Origin: Phycisphaerales bacterium | GTDB lineage: Bacteria > Planctomycetota > Phycisphaerae > Sedimentisphaerales > Anaerobacaceae | Reading direction: 5' to 3' | NCBI GenBank assembly: GCA_003533825.1 | Contig: DQCG01000460.1 | Location: 1-7,912, forward strand | Length of the DNA stretch: 7,912 nucleotides | Shown here: in pieces, positions 1-4,083 of the stretch | How positions within the stretch are numbered: position 1 is the first letter of the stretch | Layout of the letters: every line of letters begins with the position of its first letter | The notes under the pieces: model-generated | Seen by the model: only the letters and a program-made list of their open reading frames with translations | Database searches by the model: none | What the model was told of the DNA's origin: nothing | Position numbers and translations under genes: made by a program

Positions 1-561
1 GTACGCTTGTTCTCGGACTAGATAGTACTGAATACCTTTCTTCAGTTTAAATTCAACAGTATTAGAACGGACATAAAACAGGTCATCATTGCCTTCTTCA
101 TCTGGCAGCCTCCAGTAGCCTCTATAAGTGACAGTGTAAGTGCCTGAACGAGAAAGATCATATTCGTTGTGAAGCTTTATGCGTGCAGTGTATGATCCGC
201 CGGGGATTAAATTATATAAATTCTCCTTATGTTCATGTTCGTTAATTTTATATAATCTAAGTCCAATGTATTTAATCTCTTTATTACCTCGCATAACACT
301 AAAGGCTCCCCAATTCATCCATTTGTTATATAGAATTTCCCTCTTTAGTACTCCTACCGTCACGTCTAATTTGTTGCAGAAAGTAGCTTCGACAATCACT
401 TCCTTGCTATTAATGACTGTCACATCTAATAGTACGGAAATGCTATCGGTCGGAGTAGGTTCATCGTTTTCCACTATCTTTTTCTCCTTGCATCCAGATA
501 AAAACAACAAACAAAAACTACACAATAGCTTTAATAAACACTGTAATACTATTTTCTTCAT
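1..561 (-). CDS. Lipoprotein with M35 (deuterolysin-like) N-terminal domain, C-terminus cut by window edge
   Basis: The frame starts at ATG 561-559 and stays open to position 1, giving 187 residues without a stop, so the gene continues outside the window. AGGAG-type ribosome-binding site AGGGAG (570-575) lies 8 nt before the start. Residues 1-19 are a lipoprotein signal: MKK, a hydrophobic stretch, then lipobox LSGC with Cys near residue 19, predicting a lipid-anchored envelope protein. Residues about 32-160 form a beta-rich domain with the pattern FSVMRGNKEIKYIG, then LIPGGSYTARIKL, then YDLSRSGTYTVTYRG. This closely resembles the propeptide/N-terminal Ig-like domain of bacterial M35 aspzincin peptidases (the L-x-P-G-x-S and YDxSxxGxYxVxY patterns). 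The zinc-binding catalytic domain is not in the visible part and would have to lie beyond position 1. The gene is clearly more AT-rich than the large genes at 1586-6828, which suggests a different origin. It could instead be a stand-alone lipoprotein with only this domain. A fragment of an M35 catalytic domain lies just upstream on the same strand. Confidence 0.85.
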   Translation of the reverse strand, partial: MKKIVLQCLLKLLCSFCLLFLSGCKEKKIVENDEPTPTDSISVLLDVTVINSKEVIVEATFCNKLDVTVGVLKREILYNKWMNWGAFSVMRGNKEIKYIGLRLYKINEHEHKENLYNLIPGGSYTARIKLHNEYDLSRSGTYTVTYRGYWRLPDEEGNDDLFYVRSNTVEFKLKKGIQYYLVREQAY

Positions 562-665
562 TGCATGATCTCCCTGCAATCTACAAGACTAACAATCTTA
601 AAATATAGTTTATAAATCTTTCTACAAATAATCAAGTATTTCTTGAGCCAAAAGCGTGAACGATA

Positions 666-845
666 TCACCTAAAAGCTCGCATCGCATAGGCCGTCCACG
701 AGTCTGCATTCCCAATAGCAAATTTGTTCTTTGAGCACATTTCAACACCGCTAATCCCGCGTCCGTAATCCCATGTATTCAACTCCATATGAGTTAACTC
801 ATGTATCAATACGCCAGTTCTGGGGAGAGGCGTAGGGGCCAGCCC
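666..845 (-). pseudogene. Truncated M35 aspzincin metallopeptidase, C-terminal 59 residues only
   Basis: In this frame the stop TGA lies at 668-666 and an in-frame TAA at 848-846, so 59 codons are open. The peptide contains LPRTGVLIHELTHMEL, then NTWDYGRGI, then IGNADSWTAYAM. This matches the M35 catalytic core: HExxH zinc ligands with the catalytic Glu, a downstream G-T-x-D-like element supplying the third ligand (here NTWD), and the C-terminal N-A-D-x-x-x-Y segment. There is no plausible start codon or ribosome-binding site, and the upstream two thirds of such a protein is missing, so I call it a gene remnant. Reading upstream through the TAA, the same frame enters repeat sequence (874-899). 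The piece ends about 100 nt before the start of the intact M35-like lipoprotein on the same strand, which suggests it is the tail of a decayed tandem copy. A short functional peptide seems unlikely. Confidence 0.75.
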
Positions 846-873
846 TTAAAATATAAATAATGATTGGGGTCCT

Positions 874-899
874 AATTCGGGGGACACCTTACTTATTTC
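874..899. repeat. Short dispersed repeat, copy 1
   Basis: The core TTCGGGGGACACCTTACTT and the following TATTTC are nearly repeated at 1217-1243 in the same orientation. The differences are one missing G and a few substitutions. The 12-nt block CCTTACTTATTT is identical in both copies. This copy sits about 30 nt from the breakpoint of the truncated M35 remnant. GGGGACA-type repeats of this kind commonly accompany RAYT/IS200-like transposases in genomes of this sort; that link is from memory and no transposase is present here. Confidence 0.6.
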
Positions 900-1018
900 T
901 CCCTCTCGTTGAAGTCCTTTCATATCTCGCATAGGATAGCACTAACGAAAAGGTTGCCATTGGCGAGGACTTTGTGTATCCTTGTCAGGTGAATGGAAAC
1001 ATGTTTTTATCAGGGGAC

Positions 1019-1054
1019 AGTCAACCCTTTTCTGTGACCATGAATAGGTTGACT
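1019..1054. repeat. Perfect 8-bp inverted repeat before the small lysine-rich gene
   Basis: AGTCAACC (1019-1026) and GGTTGACT (1047-1054) are exact reverse complements separated by 20 nt. The left arm is preceded by GGGGACAG, like the ends of the neighbouring repeats. The structure lies about 25 nt before the ribosome-binding site of the small gene at 1092, so it could be a leader hairpin, an operator-like palindrome, or the palindromic end of a small mobile element. The sequence does not decide between these. Confidence 0.5.
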
Positions 1055-1091
1055 GACCTTAGTCTTACCTATTTTTAGAAAGGAGTCACCC

Positions 1092-1205
1092 ATGGGCGAC
1101 AAAAAAGGCAAGAAGGACAAGGCCAAAGAGAATCGGCAGAAGGTTGCCAAACAAGCGAAAGCCGCAAAGCAGAAACAGGACAAGCGGCAGCCCCGGACCC
1201 CCTAA
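1092..1205 (+). CDS. Small lysine-rich hypothetical protein (37 residues)
   Basis: ATG at 1092 is preceded by AAGGAG (1080-1085) with a 6-nt gap, a strong ribosome-binding site, and the frame ends with TAA at 1203-1205. The product begins MGDKKGKKDKAKENRQ and ends KRQPRTP. About one third of its residues are Lys or Arg, the rest mostly Ala, Gln and Asp; there is no hydrophobic segment and no Cys. The composition suggests a disordered or single-helix, very basic, soluble peptide that could bind nucleic acid or ribosomes. I recall similar tiny MGDKxxKKDK-type proteins annotated as hypothetical in other environmental bacteria, often near RAYT-type transposases, but no function is known to me. 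It sits between two copies of a short repeat (874-899 and 1217-1243), with a palindrome in its leader. The main support for its being real is the ribosome-binding site plus the coherent low-complexity composition. Confidence 0.65.
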   Translation: MGDKKGKKDKAKENRQKVAKQAKAAKQKQDKRQPRTP

Positions 1206-1216
1206 GCCTGGGGCAA

Positions 1217-1243
1217 AATCGGGGTACGCCTTACTTATTTTTC
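1217..1243. repeat. Short dispersed repeat, copy 2
   Basis: The segment AAATCGGGGTACGCCTTACT followed by TATTTTT is a diverged direct copy of the repeat at 874-899. The shared core CCTTACTTATTT is exact. It begins 12 nt after the stop codon of the small lysine-rich gene, so the two copies bracket that gene at a spacing of about 345 nt. Confidence 0.6.
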
Positions 1244-1279
1244 CTTTTCACTGGGTGAATTAAAGGAATCAAGAGCCAC

Positions 1280-1342
1280 TTTATTCGTAACGGAATAAAA
1301 GCCGGATTCCCGCCCATTCGGCTTCGCTCAGGGCAGGCTTTT
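1280..1342. repeat. Compact palindromic (REP-like) region
   Basis: Two nested or overlapping inverted repeats are visible: TTTATTC (1280-1286) with GAATAAA (1293-1299), and AAAAGCC (1297-1303) with GGCTTTT (1336-1342). The interior of the second, CCCATTCGGCTTCGCTCAGGG, read in two parts as CCCATTCGGC and TTCGCTCAGGG, is an imperfect palindrome. It resembles the CTTCGCTCAGGG repeat units scattered through many bacterial genomes. It lies in non-coding debris between the small gene and the 3' end of the 1586-3718 gene. A read-through terminator is possible but there is no clear T-tract. Confidence 0.45.
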
Positions 1343-1463
1343 CGCGTCAATGACAGTGAGAATCAGGAATGAGAATATTATATTTTCCGGGTTCTCCGGG
1401 ATATTTTGCGGCTGATTATCATTCGCCCGGCGATAGTATGCCCGGCTATAATAGTCAATTGTC

Positions 1464-1502
1464 AAAGAAAAGAGGCCTATACCGAACCGTTCGATACAGG
1501 CC
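1464..1502 (-). terminator. Rho-independent terminator of the 1586-3718 gene
   Basis: Read on the minus strand, GGCCTGTATCGAAC pairs with GTTCGGTATAGGCC over 14 positions (two G-U wobbles), spanning 1502 down to 1474, and is followed at once by TCTTTTCTTT. That is a strong stem with a U-rich tract, placed about 85 nt after the stop codon at 1586. The wobbles are G-U only on the minus-strand RNA, which fixes the orientation. Confidence 0.85.
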
Positions 1503-1585
1503 CCGAACTAATGTTAATCCTGAAGTAATTGCCGCTGCTGCTTTCTCGAATCCGGGCTTGCCGCTGCGAAAGCTGCCGGCGGCTT

Positions 1586-3718
1586 TTACTCTTCAGCAAC
1601 AGCACTCGGCAGAGTGAGCCGGATGTCGTCGAAGTACATCTTACCTGCTCCGCCCGGTACCGTCAGATTGCCTCTGGTTCCAAGGCCGATGATAATCCTG
1701 TCGACGTCGGTCAGATTTATGCCCTGGTCGGCAAAGGCCTGTAGCGGGATTACCCACTCGGTCCAGGTGGTGGTCTGAGCCGCCGACGGATCATCGTGGG
1801 TTATCACTACGGGAGTTCCTGTGCTGTTTGCTGCTGCTACATATAACGGCTCGGCGGCATTGGACGTAAGCCCGCGGAACCAAAGCGATAGATCGCTAAC
1901 ACCTCCTTCGGTCCAGTCACGTGCGTCGCTCAAAGCGAACTCTACTTCCGAATACATCGAGAAGCCCTGCTTATTGTTGTCGTAGAGCACTGGCATTGAT
2001 TTGTTGCCGCCATGGACTATGTATTCTTCGCAATAAGAATTAGTAGTTTCGTCGCCTACGGCGGCTCCGGTGCCGTTGCCCGCGAAGTATGGCGGGGAAC
2101 CAGGAATCCCATAGCCCAATCCATCATGCCATGAGTACCATATCTGGTTATCGCTTGCATCGTAATCCTCAAAATCATCGATTAAAATGAAATCGGCTGT
2201 CGTGAAGCTCCAGACATTACCTGTCCATGGGCTGTTGGAATTGAGATTATTAATCCCGTCGACACGCCAGTAGTAATTCGTATTCCAGTCGAGCTTGCCG
2301 GGATCAAGGCTCTCGGAGCCCAGCGGTTTGTTGCCCTTGTACTCCGGCGAGCTTGTTATGGCGTTGCGTACTGTATCTTTATCCATACCGAAGTATACAT
2401 CATGAGAAGTAGCACTGTCTCCGGGCGTCCAGTTAAGAGTGGTCGTCATCTTCACGCCGGCAGCGCCGTTAACCGGCTTTAGGCTCGCGGCGGCGCCCGG
2501 GGTTGAGAAACTCCAGACTTCGCCTTTATATGTGTTTACAATATCAAACTCATCAACGCGCCAGTAATAAACCTTCTCCATTTCGAGCGTGCCGGGATTA
2601 AAAGTTGTCGGCCCATACGGAGCGCTTCCGACGGCATCGTTCACATCGTTGAAATTGTCGCCGAAATATACGTTGTGTAATTTGGCGCCGAATCCTGCTG
2701 TCCAGCTAAGCACCGAGTTCGGATCTACAAATTCGGTACCATCCGCCGGATCAGGATTAAAAGAAGTTCTGGGCGGAACTGCAAAGCTCCAGACATTGCC
2801 CTTATGTATCGTTACGCCGTCGGCCTCGACTTCATCGACGCGCCAATAGTAGGTGTTGCTCGGAACAAGACCATCCGGGAAAGGAGATCCGGGGAAGCCT
2901 ACAATTAACATTGTGGACGGCTGATTGCCCCAGAAAGTATCGCCGGTGCCGTTGCTGACATCGTCAAAATTTTGACCGACATAGACATCGTGCGAGACGG
3001 CGGTCTCTCCCGCCAGCCAGCTAAGAGTTCCCCATGTATCACTATAGAGAGAGCTGCTGGGTGGATCGGGCTTGAACGCTTTTTTACTCGAATATTCGAC
3101 ATATATCGACGGACTCCCATCCACAGCGCTTCGAATGCTGCTGGAGGGATTGTCAGGATCATCCCCGATAATTAATGCAAGTGAATTACCGATTACCCAG
3201 CCGTCCTGGTTTACTAACTCCTCGATGACATTGGAGATATCCGGGGTTCTCGATGCGGGATTGGTCTGGCCGCTGGACCAGTCCGGTATATTGCTCCACT
3301 TTGCAACCGACGAGGTTCTGGGGGCTGATGAAATCATGTAATCGACACCCCCGAAGCTACCGGGATTCGGTTCTTTCCACCCCCAGATAGCAAGATTAAC
3401 AGTATTTCCGGCTAATTTCTCGTCATCTGCGGTGAATTGAATATAAGCGCTCTCTATTGTCACACCGGCGGGAATCTCGACATTCTGAAATCTAATACCT
3501 ATCAATTGGAGGTCGCTGGGGGGGGTACCGCTATCTTCATAGGGCATCTCCAGGTCAGAACTGCCGGTATCAATGTCCCCTTCGTCGAGATGTTCTTCGG
3601 CATCATCACCGCCGCCGATGTTACTACCCTCCCATACAATCGCTCCGGAAGCCGCATTTGTGCCGGCCAGTGCCAAAAATAAGACAATAAAAGATAAAAA
3701 AACCAAATACCTGTACAT
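1586..3718 (-). CDS. Secreted multidomain protein: beta-sandwich head, three Fn3-like repeats, C-terminal jelly-roll
   Basis: The start ATG (3718-3716) follows AAGGAGG (3725-3731) at 6 nt; the stop TAA is 1588-1586; 710 residues. Residues 1-25 are a Sec signal peptide (MYRYLVFLSF, hydrophobic core, TNAASGA cleavage region). Residues about 26-210 form a beta-sandwich of the kind with LIGIRFQNVEIPAGVTIESA and a closing SPSIYVEY, resembling carbohydrate-binding-like modules (CBM96/DNRLRE type). Three Fn3-like repeats follow at about 214-315, 316-407 and 408-508, each with SHDVYxG or HNVYFG, YYWRVD and VWSF. Residues about 509-702 are a jelly-roll beginning ILIDDFEDYDASDNQIWYSW and ending GKMYFDDIRL. 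The tail SAVAEE has no PEP-CTERM, dockerin or LPxTG signal. No catalytic motif is visible; glycan binding or adhesion outside the cytoplasm is inferred from the architecture. It is a tandem paralog of the 4084-6828 gene, 365 nt downstream of it on the same strand, with its own ribosome-binding site and terminator. The specific ligand is unknown. Confidence 0.9.
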   Translation of the reverse strand: MYRYLVFLSFIVLFLALAGTNAASGAIVWEGSNIGGGDDAEEHLDEGDIDTGSSDLEMPYEDSGTPPSDLQLIGIRFQNVEIPAGVTIESAYIQFTADDEKLAGNTVNLAIWGWKEPNPGSFGGVDYMISSAPRTSSVAKWSNIPDWSSGQTNPASRTPDISNVIEELVNQDGWVIGNSLALIIGDDPDNPSSSIRSAVDGSPSIYVEYSSKKAFKPDPPSSSLYSDTWGTLSWLAGETAVSHDVYVGQNFDDVSNGTGDTFWGNQPSTMLIVGFPGSPFPDGLVPSNTYYWRVDEVEADGVTIHKGNVWSFAVPPRTSFNPDPADGTEFVDPNSVLSWTAGFGAKLHNVYFGDNFNDVNDAVGSAPYGPTTFNPGTLEMEKVYYWRVDEFDIVNTYKGEVWSFSTPGAAASLKPVNGAAGVKMTTTLNWTPGDSATSHDVYFGMDKDTVRNAITSSPEYKGNKPLGSESLDPGKLDWNTNYYWRVDGINNLNSNSPWTGNVWSFTTADFILIDDFEDYDASDNQIWYSWHDGLGYGIPGSPPYFAGNGTGAAVGDETTNSYCEEYIVHGGNKSMPVLYDNNKQGFSMYSEVEFALSDARDWTEGGVSDLSLWFRGLTSNAAEPLYVAAANSTGTPVVITHDDPSAAQTTTWTEWVIPLQAFADQGINLTDVDRIIIGLGTRGNLTVPGGAGKMYFDDIRLTLPSAVAEE

Positions 3719-4083
3719 AGTAATCCTCCTTCAAAAATTACTTTAGTCTAAAATAATAAAGATTGTTAGTCCTAAATCGCTCGCGGGTATTCTATATCCG
3801 ACCACGACATTTTAATGATATGCGATACCACCTCCTTTGTAAGGAAATCTATGATTCGCTGAAAGAAAAGACAATAACTGCGAATCAAGTGTTTAGTACG
3901 TAATCAATGTACATCGTTTTTCGAGTACTCTTCATTAAAATCGAAGAGTTGTGGTAATTGAAACACAAAAGTCCATATCCCATAATTTCTTTATACCCTA
4001 TATGTACCACATTAACCATTCTTACGTTAAGAAAACTCCCTATGAAATCGTGTATATTATCAATACAAAACTCTCATTTCCTC
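3719..4083 (-). other. 365-nt gap between the two paralogs, with palindromes and an orphan Shine-Dalgarno sequence
   Basis: No gene of convincing size is present. Read on the minus strand, this is the 3' flank of the 4084-6828 gene and then the leader of the 1586-3718 gene. It holds an 8-bp inverted repeat TGATTCGC (3852-3859) / GCGAATCA (3880-3887), a 7-bp one ACTCTTC (3927-3933) / GAAGAGT (3943-3949), and a small hairpin TTCTTA/TAAGAA (4019-4033). None has a T-tract, so I see no clear terminator for the upstream gene. At 3838 down to 3829 lies AAAGGAGGTG, a ten-base match to the usual complement of the 16S rRNA tail. The nearest ATG (3810-3808) is about 18 nt further on and opens only a 12-residue frame ending at 3772. 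No confident sigma-70 promoter was found. Confidence 0.55.
3852..3887 (-). repeat. 8-bp inverted repeat in the leader of the 1586-3718 gene
   Basis: TGATTCGC and GCGAATCA are exact reverse complements with a 20-nt spacer that is T-rich on the minus strand. The repeat lies 13 nt upstream of the orphan AAAGGAGGTG sequence in transcription order. It could be an operator or a leader hairpin; nothing in the sequence identifies a binding protein. Confidence 0.4.

Noticed and set aside
179..568. Plus-strand open frame of 129 codons
   Set aside because: It lies antisense to the lipoprotein gene, which has a ribosome-binding site, a lipobox and family resemblance; the plus-strand frame has none of these.
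605..635. Possible promoter of the lipoprotein gene (TTGATT 635-630 and TATAAA 614-609, minus strand)
   Set aside because: The spacer is only 15 nt in a very AT-rich stretch where such hexamers are frequent, so it is not listed as a feature.
935..1078. Plus-strand open frame of 47 codons ending just before the small lysine-rich gene
   Set aside because: It has no start codon or ribosome-binding site near its beginning, no recognisable family, and runs through the palindrome; probably chance or unidentifiable debris.
1369..1617. Plus-strand open frame of 82 codons
   Set aside because: It runs across the minus-strand terminator and into the 3' end of the 1586-3718 gene, with no ribosome-binding site or family resemblance.
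3759..3771. 13-base sequence AAGATTGTTAGTC that also occurs inverted at 587-599
   Set aside because: One such match between the two strands of a window of this size is expected by chance, and the flanks do not match.
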